Assembly: GCF_024666615.1 (NCBI RefSeq)
Contig: NZ_CP088297.1
Coordinates: forward strand, 4,134,501-4,198,500
Direction of reading: 5' to 3'
DNA from: Aquabacterium sp. J223
Lineage (GTDB): Bacteria; Pseudomonadota; Gammaproteobacteria; Burkholderiales; Burkholderiaceae_C
DNA length: 64,000 nt
Part shown: piece by piece, positions 45,000-54,003 of the stretch
Layout of the letters: every line of letters begins with the position of its first letter
Numbering within the stretch: the stretch's first letter is position 1
The notes under the pieces: model-generated
Databases searched by the model: none
Told to the model about the DNA's origin: nothing
What the model saw: only the letters and a program-made list of their open reading frames with translations
Translations under genes and position numbers: made by a program

Positions 45000-45483
45000 T
45001 GGTCGATCTCCCTGCGAGAAGCAAGCAGCTTATGCCAGGTTGGATAGGAAGCAAACGCATCGACCAAGCATACTTCAGCTCCGTGGCAGTCTCCGGGGCT
45101 TAACGTGTCGTCAGCTTCATAGTCCGGCACGAACTCTAGTTAATCCAACCGACTGACTGCTTCTCGAGATAGAGATGGGCAGGATGGGTGTCGCAGATGG
45201 GTCGGGTTCGGTCGGTTGTCCCGGGCGGAAGCAGTCGTTCCCGTACTGTGCCGCAAACAGGCTTGCTTGAGCGACTGTTCAAAGGCGTGTAGCGGTCACC
45301 CGAGGCGCGGCCCTGCGAACGACCGGTTCTGGTCCAGGTCGTCGTTCAGCGGTGGAAGCTGACCGACTGCACACAGTCTTAAGCTGCCATTTTGCTGCTG
45401 ACCTACACCAGCAGCATCGAGGCTTAGTGCTCTTGCGCTGCCCCCAGGGAGTCGTATGCCAGGTCGGTGATCGCTCCATCCCG
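45000..45483. other. 484-bp intergenic region with repeat sequences
   Basis: No gene is seen. It holds the right copy of the 38-bp repeat, the inverted AGAACCGGTCGTTCG motif (45316-45330) and a second GGTCGTCGTTCAG close by. The promoter of the ATPase gene should lie near 45000-45100. Confidence 0.45.
45199..45236 (-). repeat. 38-bp repeat, inverted copy of 38719-38756 (right copy)
   Basis: Reverse complement of the left copy with a single A/G difference. The pair brackets 6.4 kb of cassettes, a recombinase remnant and the ATPase gene. Confidence 0.7.
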
Positions 45484-46449
45484 CTACCGCTCTCGTTCCC
45501 CGGTCGATGGCGAAAGCTGCGGGTCGCGCCCTGGCGCCGGCGAGATGCTCGGCTGCCGGATCATGGCCGTGGCAAAGGCCTCGACGGAGCGGGCAAGTCG
45601 TTTATCGGCCTCGCTCTCGCTGGCCGCAAGCGCCTTCGCGAGCTCGCACCAAGCCTGTTGCGCAGCGACGCGGCTGGCTTGCGCGGCTGCGCTCGGCTTT
45701 CCGGGAGCAGGCGGCTTCAGCAGTCGCCCGTTATGGTGCGCCTTGACCTGCCAGAGCTCGGGATGGCGAAGCGCCACGCCTCGCGTTGCCTGACGGGTCG
45801 CCTCGGCTTCGATGCCCCGCTCGCGAAGCTTGGCCGCAAAGGTTTCGCGCCATCGATGCAGGTCGGTCTTCCGTGGGTTCAAGCGTCCGCCACGCACCGA
45901 TTCGGCCCGAACGCTGAGGTGCACATGCGGGTTGGCCTGGTGATCGTGCAGCACCATCACGTACTTGTGATCGGCGAGTTCGGACTTAGCGAACTCCCTC
46001 GCGGCCCAGTGCATGCTTTCCGGGTCCGTGCCTCGGGGCATCGAAAGCATGATGTTGAAGGCTTCGCGCCGGTGGCCGGGCTCGGCGTCATCAGCGATCA
46101 ATGACCCGCCGAGTCGCCACTCGTCAGCCAGGTCGCGCAGGCTGTCCTTGCCCCGCATCGTCTCGCCGCGCTGGTCCTCGACTTCGAGCCGGCCGTTCTT
46201 GCTGATATAGCGGAAGTGCGCGGCGATGGCCTTCATGCCGCGCCCGCCGCCCGTCACCTTGACCATCACTTGGGGCGCACGGCGGACGACCGTTGCCTCG
46301 ATGCGCTTGCGAATAGCGGCGGCGCGCAGTCGAGCAGCGTTGCCACTGAAGCGTGGTTGCGCCTTCACCTTGACGACCCGGTTACCGGGATAGAACAGGC
46401 GATCGCCCCAGGTGATCAGGGTGCCGTCGATGTTTGTTGGTTGGGCCAT
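45484..46449 (-). CDS. relaxase / mobilization nuclease (MOBP/VirD2-like)
   Basis: 321 residues. A possible catalytic Tyr sits in AAHFRYISKNGRLEVED (Tyr about residue 81). The metal-binding histidines are in KYVMVLHDHQANPHVHLSVR (about 165-185), the H...H-x-H pattern of relaxases. The C-terminal third is Ala/Arg-rich. It nicks oriT and leads the strand through the VirD4-type channel. Follows the MobC-like gene by 15 bp on the same strand. Confidence 0.82.
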   Translation of the reverse strand: MAQPTNIDGTLITWGDRLFYPGNRVVKVKAQPRFSGNAARLRAAAIRKRIEATVVRRAPQVMVKVTGGGRGMKAIAAHFRYISKNGRLEVEDQRGETMRGKDSLRDLADEWRLGGSLIADDAEPGHRREAFNIMLSMPRGTDPESMHWAAREFAKSELADHKYVMVLHDHQANPHVHLSVRAESVRGGRLNPRKTDLHRWRETFAAKLRERGIEAEATRQATRGVALRHPELWQVKAHHNGRLLKPPAPGKPSAAAQASRVAAQQAWCELAKALAASESEADKRLARSVEAFATAMIRQPSISPAPGRDPQLSPSTGERER

Positions 46450-46464
46450 ACGGATCTCCTTGCA

Positions 46465-47040
46465 TCAGTGCGGAGAGCGAGCGGAAGACGTCCCCTTGCC
46501 ACCGCGCGGCTGCAGATCGGCCAGCGCGAGGGCGGCCAGCTCGAGGTGCCGGCGCACGTCGCCAGCCAGCGTGTCCAGCATCTCGAGGTACGGCCTGGCG
46601 GGCTTAACGTTGGCCTGGCGCAGCAGCACCGTCAGGCGGTGGATGTTTCGGCATAGGGTCGCCAGTTCGGCGCTGGAGGCGATCAAGGAAGCGATGAGCT
46701 GGGCGCGGCCACCACCCGCCGACAGCACAGGTACGTTGGCGATGAGACCAGCCAAGTAGGCACCTCTCGACAGCCCCGCTGCACGCGCGCCGGCGCCAAG
46801 TTGTTTCGCCTCCTCCGCGCTCATGCGGATCGACAGCTTGACGCTGGCGGCGCTTGATGGACCACGGCCGGGAAAGTTTGTGCGTTCCGACTCGCACGCC
46901 AAGCCAAGCCCGAGATCGCGCGCCACCGCGCCGCGAACCAGCACCGACACGCTCACCCGATCGGCCTGCGCACGCGCCACCAGCGCGGCCTTCAGGCCGC
47001 GCATGTCGACTGTGACGAAGTCAGGGGCAGTGGTGTTCAT
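46465..47040 (-). CDS. MobC-like relaxosome accessory protein
   Basis: 191 residues. VKLSIRMSAEEAKQLGAGAR then AAGLSRGAYLAGLIANVPV fits the ribbon-helix-helix DNA-binding start of MobC/plasmid mobilization proteins. The C-terminal half is helical (LIASSAELATLCRNIHRLTVLLRQ in parts). It likely binds oriT next door and assists relaxase nicking. First gene of the mobC-relaxase pair, divergent from the stb operon. Confidence 0.7.
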   Translation of the reverse strand: MNTTAPDFVTVDMRGLKAALVARAQADRVSVSVLVRGAVARDLGLGLACESERTNFPGRGPSSAASVKLSIRMSAEEAKQLGAGARAAGLSRGAYLAGLIANVPVLSAGGGRAQLIASLIASSAELATLCRNIHRLTVLLRQANVKPARPYLEMLDTLAGDVRRHLELAALALADLQPRGGKGTSSARSPH

Positions 47041-47452
47041 GAGCCGACGAATGGAGGGTCGCGGAGCGCTTGTGAAACTAGCGGCAAGCCGCCTATCTCT
47101 GCACTCACCAATGCAGTCAGTATTGGCTGACCATTCAGCACCGAGACCGCTGATTCCTAGGCCCGATTCGTCGCCATGGCGAACCGTCGGCGCTCAACCC
47201 ACGGCCGTTTGGCGGTGAGCGATGAACCGGGACCGGCAAACTATTGAACGCTTCAGAACAGCACTCGCGTCGGCTGCGAACCCCATGCGCACAAGCGGCG
47301 AACGACGCTCGGCAAGTCGAGGACTGCGTGCGCCAAGGCGCCGGCCATCAGGCGAATGCTTCTCGCCCGGGTCGCGACGATTTTTCGCTAAAAGTCGTCG
47401 CCCGACCTGCCTCCTCTTGCGCCTAGTCTTAGCTGGTCGACCACCAGCAGCC
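47041..47452. other. candidate oriT region between mobC-like and stbA-like genes
   Basis: 412-bp divergent spacer. In plasmid R388 oriT lies between the stb operon and the divergent relaxosome gene, and the same layout occurs here. Structures seen: CCAAT-GCAGTCAGT-ATTGG (47108-47126); a strong hairpin at 47375-47400 with an 11-pair stem (CGACGATTTTT / TAAAAGTCGTCG, one G-U) and loop CGCT; and GCTGGT...ACCAGC (47432-47448). The nick site cannot be assigned. Confidence 0.55.
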
Positions 47453-47845
47453 ATGCGCCTTCAACCCCGCCGCCCGCCAGGTCATGCCAGTCGCAAGGCG
47501 CTGGGCTATGCGTCCGAGATCTGCAGCCTGCGCGGTGCTGGGCACTCCTATGCCGCCATCCGCGAAGCGCTGGAGGATGTGGGTGTGCAGGTGAGCATCA
47601 GCACAGTGCGACGTGAGGTGCTCAAGGGCATCCTGAGGCCGCCGATTCCTCAGGCGAGCAGTAATGAGCCAGCGTCGGTGGCCAGGAATCCGTCCACTGT
47701 CTGGTCCCCTCGCAGCCTGAGCGTCAGCTCACCCGCAGCCGTGCCTTCGCCGACCGCAATGCCGCTGCCCGGAAGGCACGTGGCCGACGCGTTCATGCGC
47801 GGTCGCTCCACCAACCCCCTCTTCCTCACGGAGACCCAAGGATGA
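47453..47845 (+). CDS. stbA: StbA-like plasmid stability protein
   Basis: 130 residues. The N-terminal half is a DNA-binding-type HTH: SLRGAGHSYAAIREALED then VQVSISTVRREVLKG. The C-terminal half is Ser/Pro-rich and low in complexity. Identified mainly by being the first gene of an stbA-stbB-stbC arrangement next to oriT, as in R388, where StbA binds repeats near oriT and represses the operon. Its stop overlaps stbB (ATGA). Confidence 0.6.
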   Translation: MRLQPRRPPGHASRKALGYASEICSLRGAGHSYAAIREALEDVGVQVSISTVRREVLKGILRPPIPQASSNEPASVARNPSTVWSPRSLSVSSPAAVPSPTAMPLPGRHVADAFMRGRSTNPLFLTETQG

Positions 47846-48582
47846 AGCTCGCCGTCATCAGCTTTTCCGGCAACGTCGGCAAGTCGACCATTGCCCGGCA
47901 CCTGCTGGCGCCTCGGCTGCCGGGCGCCCGGGTGATCGCCATCGAAAGCATCAACGCCGACGAAGGTCAGGCACAGTCGATGCGAGGCTTTCAGTTCGGT
48001 GACCTGCAGGAGTACCTGCAGAGCGTGGACGACGTGGTGGTCGACATTGGCGCTAGCAACGTCGAAGAACTCATGCGCCTGATGCACCTGTACCAAGGCA
48101 GCCACGAGGAGTTCGACTGTTTCATCGTGCCCACGGTCCCGCCGCCGAAGCAGCAGCAGGACACCATCGCCACGCTGGTGGACCTGCATGCGGTTGGCGT
48201 GACCCCGGAGCGCATCCAGGTGGTCTTCAACATGGTAGACGACCGCGAACCGCTCGAGCGGACGTTCCACAGCCTACTGGCGTTCCTCAAGGAGCAGCCG
48301 ATCGCCACGGCAAAGCTCGGTTGCCGTCTGGGTGCCAATGAGGTCTACGCCCGCATCAGGGGCACCGGGTCGGATCTGGCCCAGATCGCCCTCGACGACA
48401 CCGACTACAAGCGGCTCATTTCCAGGACAGCCGACCGAGGGGAGAAGATGGCGTTGGGTCAAAAGCTGGCGACCCGCCGACTGGCGCGTGGGGTGGTACT
48501 GCAGCTGGACGCCTGCTTCGCCGCCCTGGACCTCGGGCGCTTCGTCAATGCTGACGTGATTTCCACCACGCTGCCATCATGA
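47842..48582 (+). CDS. stbB: StbB-like ParA/MinD-type ATPase
   Basis: 246 residues. A deviant Walker A at the start (MKLAVISFSGNVGKSTIARH) and VVVDIGASNVEELMRLM as the Walker B region. The stretch FIVPTVPPPKQQQDTI resembles StbB proteins. In R388 StbB is needed for conjugation and opposes StbA in plasmid positioning. Co-translated with its neighbours through ATGA overlaps. Confidence 0.78.
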   Translation: MKLAVISFSGNVGKSTIARHLLAPRLPGARVIAIESINADEGQAQSMRGFQFGDLQEYLQSVDDVVVDIGASNVEELMRLMHLYQGSHEEFDCFIVPTVPPPKQQQDTIATLVDLHAVGVTPERIQVVFNMVDDREPLERTFHSLLAFLKEQPIATAKLGCRLGANEVYARIRGTGSDLAQIALDDTDYKRLISRTADRGEKMALGQKLATRRLARGVVLQLDACFAALDLGRFVNADVISTTLPS

Positions 48583-49040
48583 ATGACCCAGTGGCCGCCC
48601 GAGAGGCGCTGATCATCGAGGCGATCGGCGAGGCCGGCCGCCTAGTCGAGTCGGTGGAGGCGTCCACGACACACCTGCGACAGATTGGCCGAGAACTGAA
48701 CGCGGCACAGGCTGCCCTGCGCGTGTCCCTAGTCGACTTCGAGTCGCGCTTGTCAGCGGTCACCGAGCACGCCAAGACGGTGTGCATCAAGCACATCGCA
48801 GAGCACACCCAAGACGCAGCTCGGCGGTCGATCGACCAGCAGAGCCGGGCGATGGCCGACGCTGCGCGTCTGGCTTTTGGTGCCCAGTTGGGCGGCTCCA
48901 TGGAGCGGCTGCAAGCCCTGCTGCGCCCTCTAGTCGAGTCTCGGCAGCGCCGTTGGAAGACGGTGATGCGCTACGCAGCGACCGCCGCAACAGCGTCGGT
49001 CACCACGTTAGTGATCACGATACTGACTGGACAGAGCTGA
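48579..49040 (+). CDS. stbC: StbC-like protein with C-terminal membrane anchor
   Basis: 153 residues. Helical throughout (EAIGEAGRLVESVEASTTHL, RQIGRELNAAQAALR) and ending in a hydrophobic segment (YAATAATASVTTLVITIL), so probably tail-anchored. Position as third stb gene supports the name; sequence evidence is weak. Its role in the family is not established. Convergent with the H-NS gene 49 bp on. Confidence 0.55.
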   Translation: MNDPVAAREALIIEAIGEAGRLVESVEASTTHLRQIGRELNAAQAALRVSLVDFESRLSAVTEHAKTVCIKHIAEHTQDAARRSIDQQSRAMADAARLAFGAQLGGSMERLQALLRPLVESRQRRWKTVMRYAATAATASVTTLVITILTGQS

Positions 49041-49089
49041 GGGGCATCAAGGCTCCGATCGAGAATGCTCGCGCTGGCTCCCTGTGGCC

Positions 49090-49437
49090 TTACGACGCCG
49101 CCAACTCCTCCAGCGTCTTGCCTGCGGCAAGCGCGTCCTTGATCCACTGCGGGCGCTTACCTCTGCCAACCCATTCGTTGCCCTGATCGTCACGGTACTT
49201 CGCGCCTGACTTGGCGCCACGCGTCTTCTTCGCTAGGCGGCGTTGGACCGGGGACGCTTGGGCTTTCGGCTTTCGTGGGCCCTTTGCCAGCCCGAGGTCG
49301 GCTGCGGTCAAGCCGTATGCGGCGATCGCAGCCTTGATCTTTTCGATAACGCCCGCGGCTTCCTTTGCACGGAGTGCGTCGGCTTCGCGCTGTAGCGTTT
49401 CAATCTGCTGTTGAATTTGTTCGTAGGTCTTTGCCAT
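49090..49437 (-). CDS. H-NS family nucleoid protein
   Basis: 115 residues. N-terminal oligomerisation helix (TYEQIQQQIETLQREADALR), a basic linker (KGPRKPKAQASPVQRRLAKK) and the C-terminal DNA-binding motif YRDDQGNEWVGRGKRPQWIK, the beta-proteobacterial form of the H-NS signature. ATG at 49437. Element-borne H-NS proteins commonly silence foreign DNA to lower cost; that role is inferred here. Confidence 0.9.
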   Translation of the reverse strand: MAKTYEQIQQQIETLQREADALRAKEAAGVIEKIKAAIAAYGLTAADLGLAKGPRKPKAQASPVQRRLAKKTRGAKSGAKYRDDQGNEWVGRGKRPQWIKDALAAGKTLEELAAS

Positions 49438-49548
49438 AAGAGTGAGCGCTGGATCGAGGGCCGCATTCTGACGTAACTGAGGAACGCAGTGCTCAACTCC
49501 ATATGCCGACGACTGTCTTATGAAGACCGTCGCCGGCAAGTACGCGAA

Positions 49549-50424
49549 TCAATCCTTTAACTTGCGCATCTCTTCGGCCAGGGTCCACAACGCCCGGTTC
49601 AGGCTGACGCCGCGGTCGATGCTGCCCACTGGCCGGGTCTGCAGTCGCCGGCCCTGTGCGCTGCGGCCCGGCTGTCCACCACGGATCGTGTTCTCCTGCA
49701 CCCGCTGAAAGGTGCTCCACAGACTGGGGCCGATGTCCTCGGGCCGGCGCGCTTCGACCAACTGCTCGGCCGTCACGGGCGCCGAACGGTGCCCGCCCGT
49801 ATCTTCAACGACCCGCTCCCCGAAGCGGAGCGCGAGGGCGGCGGTTGCAAAGGCGATTTGTTCGGCGGTCTGGAGCTGCAGTGCCTTCATCGCCTCGGTG
49901 TGCTCCTGGACCGCCTCGAACTGGTCGAGCACCCGAAAGGCCCCTTCAATCACCTCTCCTTGTACGTCGCCGCGATGAGGGATGCGGATGTCTTCCACCA
50001 CGTCTCCCACCACCAGGCCATTGCAGCAAACGAAGCGGAACAGCCCAGCAAGCATTTGGTACGAGCTGGCGCCGTCGTGGCTGTTGATGAGGATGATCTC
50101 TTGGGCCTCCGGCCGGCTTTGTGCCCTCCCCAACCCGTCACGGTGGTGGCGCAGGCGGACGAGGTGCTTCGTGAACGCTGCTTTGCCCTCCACCCGACTG
50201 GCGCCCTGGGCGACCATGAAGGGCTCGAAACCCTCCTTGCGCAGGCCGCGGAGGACGTCGATGGTGGGGATGTAGGTGTAGCGCTCGGAGCGGCTCGCGT
50301 GCTTGCCCTCAGCGAAGACGGACGGCGCCGCGACGCGCATCTGGTCCTCGCTCAGCGGCGCCTCGGCGCGCAGGACACGGGTATTGCGGGCGAAGCGGGT
50401 CGCCAGGGTGGGAGTCGAGTACAT
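49549..50424 (-). CDS. DUF932 family protein
   Basis: 291 residues. ERYTYIPTIDVLRGLRKEGF then FMVAQGASRVEGKAAFTKHL and RFVCCNGLVVGDVVEDIRI are typical of DUF932 proteins of plasmids, ICEs and phages. The biochemical role is unknown; the family travels with SSB and RadC genes, as here. ATG at 50424; the longer frame to 50604 is probably not translated. Confidence 0.85.
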   Translation of the reverse strand: MYSTPTLATRFARNTRVLRAEAPLSEDQMRVAAPSVFAEGKHASRSERYTYIPTIDVLRGLRKEGFEPFMVAQGASRVEGKAAFTKHLVRLRHHRDGLGRAQSRPEAQEIILINSHDGASSYQMLAGLFRFVCCNGLVVGDVVEDIRIPHRGDVQGEVIEGAFRVLDQFEAVQEHTEAMKALQLQTAEQIAFATAALALRFGERVVEDTGGHRSAPVTAEQLVEARRPEDIGPSLWSTFQRVQENTIRGGQPGRSAQGRRLQTRPVGSIDRGVSLNRALWTLAEEMRKLKD

Positions 50425-50494
50425 GGTGGTTCCTTCGATCGGTGGGAGATGAAAGGGCAGACCCGACGGCATGCGCGCGCCCGCCCGGACCCTG

Positions 50495-50941
50495 TCAGGC
50501 GTAGGCGCGGCTGGACGCTTGGACGTTGCGGCCTTGGGTGCTGGTGCCCTTGACGGGCAGAGGCGGGTTGCCCTTGCCGTCGCGGGACCGCCGCGCTTCT
50601 GCATCGCCGCGGCTGTCGAGGTAGTCGATCTCCTCGACGGTGAAGGTCATGCCGTAGACGACTTCACCGTCCTTCTCGTAGTTGTTGTTCTGCAGGCGCC
50701 CGACGACGTTGACGTGCGATCCCTTTGCGAGGTACGCCGCGGCGTTCTCGGCCTGCTTGCCCCACAGCGTCCACTGGATGGCGGTGGGCTCTTCGTCCTG
50801 CGGATCGGCAGAACTTCTGCGGGTGTTGCTGATGGCGGTCAGCACCGCCTTGGCGACCTTGCCGTCGCGCCCATTGACGTAGCCCAGGCGGACCGGACCG
50901 GCCAGGTGGGCGTGTCGCTGGATGACTTGAACGTGGGCCAT
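50495..50941 (-). CDS. ssb: single-stranded DNA-binding protein
   Basis: 148 residues with an OB fold: RLGYVNGRDGKVAKAVLTAI, WTLWGKQAENAAAYLAKGSH and VNVVGRLQNNNYEKDGEVVY are recognisable SSB segments. The tail is short and basic-polar without the usual acidic DDDIPF end, as in element-encoded versions. ATG at 50941 has GGAG upstream. Probably protects incoming single strands during transfer. Confidence 0.8.
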   Translation of the reverse strand: MAHVQVIQRHAHLAGPVRLGYVNGRDGKVAKAVLTAISNTRRSSADPQDEEPTAIQWTLWGKQAENAAAYLAKGSHVNVVGRLQNNNYEKDGEVVYGMTFTVEEIDYLDSRGDAEARRSRDGKGNPPLPVKGTSTQGRNVQASSRAYA

Positions 50942-51452
50942 GGAAAGCTCCTTGCGAGCGGACCCGCCGGGCCCCGGACCGGGGCACCTGAAAACAGATC
51001 CTCTCGCTCGGACTTCCTCGCTCCCGCCCACGGGCGGGCGGGGGTGGGCAGGGCCCCTTACCTTCTTTGGCTTGAGGGAAGGGGTTGGGGATGGGTGGTG
51101 TTCACCGCAGCCGAAGCAGTGCGCCGGTTACCCGGCCCACCGCTTGAAGATCCCCCCCACAAGTCCCCCTCACAAGAGATGGGGGCGCAGCTGGGGGGAG
51201 CGCGGTGGGACGCCCGGCGCACGGGCTGCCACCTCATTCGGCGGCGCAGCCTCGCGGCTGATGTGCCAGCCCGCCTGGCGCAGCGGCTGCGGCGAAGACG
51301 ACGACAGGTCCACAAGCCGGCGCGGCCCTGCGGCCGGCGTGACACCAAGCGCAGCGACTGGCGCGTCGGCCGAGCGGCGGCGAGCACTTTCTGGTGTCAG
51401 GGACCTGCGGGGCTCAAGGAAAAGGGGCGGCCCGCGCCGCCCCGTAGATGCT
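50942..51452. other. 511-bp spacer between ssb and radC
   Basis: No convincing gene. A GC-rich hairpin CCCGCCC-AC-GGGCGGG sits at 51023-51038. C7 (51151-51157) and G6 runs occur. It may hold the ssb promoter. Confidence 0.4.
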
Positions 51453-51974
51453 TTAGATCAGACCGCGCTCCGCGAACGATACGACGTCCGACGCTGTGAC
51501 GACGAAGTGATCGAGCACCCGCACGTCTACCAGCGTTAGCGTCGTCTTAAGCGTCTGCGTGAGCAGCTCATCCGCCCTGCTCTGCTCGGCCGACCCGGAA
51601 GGGTGGTTGTGAGCAAAGATCACCGCCGCGGCGTTCAATCTCAGCGACTCCTTGACCACCTCTCGGGGGTACACGTACGTCTGCGACACCGTGCCGCGGA
51701 ACATCGGCTTGAGCTCGATCACCCGGTGCTGCGCATCCAGGAAGAGCACGCAGAACACCTCGTGCTCCAGGAGCCCGATCTCCAACCGGAGGTAGTCCTT
51801 GACCACCTGAGGCGAGTTCATCGTGGTGCCGCGGCAGACCTTGTTCGACAGCACCTGGCGAGCTTGCTGCAGCAGCTCGTCGGCACTTGCCGCTCGGTAC
51901 TGGCCGTCCGCCTCGCGAACGAGCAGGTCCACGCTGCTAGCAGGCTGGACAGAGGAAAGAATCGACTGCGACAT
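51453..51974 (-). CDS. radC: RadC-like JAB domain protein
   Basis: 173 residues. Metal-binding JAMM motif FAHNHPSGSAEQSRADELLT near residue 120-140, preceded by FCVLFLDAQHRVIELKPMF and GTVSQTYVYPREVVKESLRL. ATG at 51974. The family is frequent on mobile elements next to DUF932 and SSB; the in vivo role is unclear. Confidence 0.88.
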   Translation of the reverse strand: MSQSILSSVQPASSVDLLVREADGQYRAASADELLQQARQVLSNKVCRGTTMNSPQVVKDYLRLEIGLLEHEVFCVLFLDAQHRVIELKPMFRGTVSQTYVYPREVVKESLRLNAAAVIFAHNHPSGSAEQSRADELLTQTLKTTLTLVDVRVLDHFVVTASDVVSFAERGLI

Positions 51975-52628
51975 GACGGACTCCGGTCGGTGTCGGGCGG
52001 GATTGCCCGAGACCGGAGCACCACGGCGCAGCGCAGCCGTCAGGGTTCGAAGACGGCCGCCAGGCCGCCAGCGCTTGCCCTGCAAGCGCGCCGACCTTGA
52101 CGGCGAGAACGGCGTGGTAGCGTGGGTCGACACGGCAAACCCACCCGCCGCACGCCTCGGTCACCTGCGTGATGACGGGCGGCGTCGCCGGTCCCGACCG
52201 ACTTGCGTGAGGGATGGCAGCCCGGCAGGGGCGAGACACCGGCCGCGCTGGCTCGACGCGAAGCGCAACAGCCCGGCCCGGCGTAGCAGGGACACGCCCT
52301 CGCGCACCGCATCACCACACGAGTACCTGTTGTCCGGGCATCGAACGTAAACTGGTTGACGTTGCGATGTCTTGGCGAGTGCCGCACCGTGCCACTGAAG
52401 CGCATTAAGCGCGTGAGGTTGCGTGTGGGGTTCGCAGGGCGCGTCGAGATAAAAGTTCCAGCGCGACAAGGGCTTGCGGCTCCTATCGAGCTTCAGGTGC
52501 AGAACCTGGAATAGCGCCCGCCGGGCCGCCCCATCGGCCCGGCCTATGACGCCACCACGGCGGCACGACGGCGAACCGCGCTGGCCGTTGCCTTGCTTGC
52601 GGCCGGCGGGCCGCCACCACCGCCGCCC
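51975..52628. other. 654-bp region at the right edge of the mobile block
   Basis: No gene is assigned. One in-frame tail on the + strand ends IELQVQNLE at about 52512 and could be the end of a lost gene. CGCATTAAGCGCG lies near 52403. No att-like repeat shared with the 10.4-10.6 kb region was found by eye. GC content rises sharply after about 52510. Confidence 0.4.
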
Positions 52629-53954
52629 GCCATGCCGCCGACCGCCGCACCGCAGAAGTTCCACCTGGCCTGGTTCGCCAGCGCCGGGCCCGACGAATGG
52701 AACGCGCCGTTCGCCTCCGGCGGCGGCCGGCCGTGGAACGGCCGCTTCCACATCGAGTGGGCGCAGGCGCTGGAGCGCGCCGGCTTCGACTTCATGGTGA
52801 TGGAGGACAAGCTTCACGTCTCCGAGATCTACGGCGGCGACGCGCGCATGACGCTCAAGCTCGGTGCGCTGACGCCGCTGCAGGACCCGGCGCCGCTGGC
52901 GGCGCTGATCGGCGGCGCCACCCGGCACCTCGGCATCGTGCCCACGCTGTCCACGCTGTCGTACCCGCCCTTCCTGCTGGCCCGCCTGTGCGCCACGCTG
53001 GACAACCTGACGGAGGGCCGGATCGGCTGGAACATCGTCACCAGCGGCGAGGACGCGGCGGCGCAGAACTTCGGCCTCGACAAGCTGCCCGAGCGCGAGC
53101 TGCGCTACGACATGGCCGACGAGTACCTGGACCTGGTGAACCGGCTGTTCGCCTCCTGGGACGCCGACGCGGTGGTGCTGGACCGGACCACCGGCACCTA
53201 CGCCGACCCCACCAAGGTGCGGCCGGTGAACTTCGAGGGCCGCTGGTTCAGGTGCCGCGGGCCGCTGAACACCGTGCCCGGACCGCAGGGCCGGCCGCTG
53301 TACCTGCAGGCCGGCGCCTCGCCGCGCGGCCGCGCCTTCGCCGCGCAACACGCCGACGCGGTGATCGGCGTGGCCAACGGCGTCGCCGGCATGAAGGCCT
53401 TCCGCGACGACGTGCGCCGGCGCGCCGCCGAGACCGGCCGCGACCCGCAGCGCATCAAGGTGCTGTTCCTCGTCTCGCCGGTGATGGCCGAGACCGAGGC
53501 CGAGGCGGTGCGTCGCCACCACGAGGGCGTGCACAGCGACGACTACGTGCACCGCAACCTGGCCTTCCTCGGCGCCTTCACCGACGTCGACTTCGCCGAG
53601 TTCGACCTCGACCAGCCGCTGCCGCGCAAGCTGGAGACCAACGGCGGCATGGGATCGCTGGACAAGTTCCAGCAATGGGGCAGCGGCAAGACGCTGCGCC
53701 AGCTGGTGGCCGACGGCGGCAGCACCGGCAGCATCCCGCTGGTCGGCACGCCCGAGCAGGTGGCCGACCGCATGGCCGAGGCGATGCAGGCCGTGGGCGG
53801 CGACGGCTTCCTCATCAAGGCGCCCTTCGGCCACATCAGCCGCCGCTACCTGCACGAGGTGACCGACGGCCTGGTGCCCGCCCTGCAGCGCCGGGGCCTG
53901 GTGCGGACCGAGTACACCCAGGCGACCCTGCGCGACACGGTGCTGGAGTTCTGA
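52629..53954 (+). CDS. FMN-dependent monooxygenase, NtaA/SnaA/DszA type
   Basis: 441 residues from the ATG at 52629 (a TTG at 52593 would add 12). The luciferase-like TIM barrel has FHLAWFASAGPDEWNAP, ALERAGFDFMVMEDKL, RIGWNIVTSGEDAAAQNFG and GRPLYLQAGASPRGRAFAA, all typical of the NtaA/SnaA/DszA/SoxA group. These use reduced FMN from a separate reductase to oxidise N- or S-containing compounds; no reductase gene is adjacent. Substrate unknown. First clear gene to the right of the mobile block. Confidence 0.85.
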   Translation, partial: AMPPTAAPQKFHLAWFASAGPDEWNAPFASGGGRPWNGRFHIEWAQALERAGFDFMVMEDKLHVSEIYGGDARMTLKLGALTPLQDPAPLAALIGGATRHLGIVPTLSTLSYPPFLLARLCATLDNLTEGRIGWNIVTSGEDAAAQNFGLDKLPERELRYDMADEYLDLVNRLFASWDADAVVLDRTTGTYADPTKVRPVNFEGRWFRCRGPLNTVPGPQGRPLYLQAGASPRGRAFAAQHADAVIGVANGVAGMKAFRDDVRRRAAETGRDPQRIKVLFLVSPVMAETEAEAVRRHHEGVHSDDYVHRNLAFLGAFTDVDFAEFDLDQPLPRKLETNGGMGSLDKFQQWGSGKTLRQLVADGGSTGSIPLVGTPEQVADRMAEAMQAVGGDGFLIKAPFGHISRRYLHEVTDGLVPALQRRGLVRTEYTQATLRDTVLEF

Positions 53955-54003
53955 CGACGTTGCGGTGCCCCCGCAGGCCGGTCCGCGCCGTCCCCGGCCG
54001 TCC

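Larger units (their letters stand above)
10563..52400. mobile_element. conjugative mosaic element (ICE or plasmid backbone), approximate limits
   Basis: This block carries a VirB/VirD4-type secretion operon, relaxase, MobC-like protein, an oriT-like spacer, stbABC, H-NS, DUF932, SSB and RadC. Together these are a typical conjugative backbone, interrupted by insertion sequences, cassettes and defence-like genes. By eye, base composition in 11.8-16.9 and 33-45.4 kb is less GC-rich than the flanks. No direct repeat, tRNA end, integrase or replication gene fixes the ends, so limits are only the last recognisable catabolic gene on each side. Confidence 0.5.
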
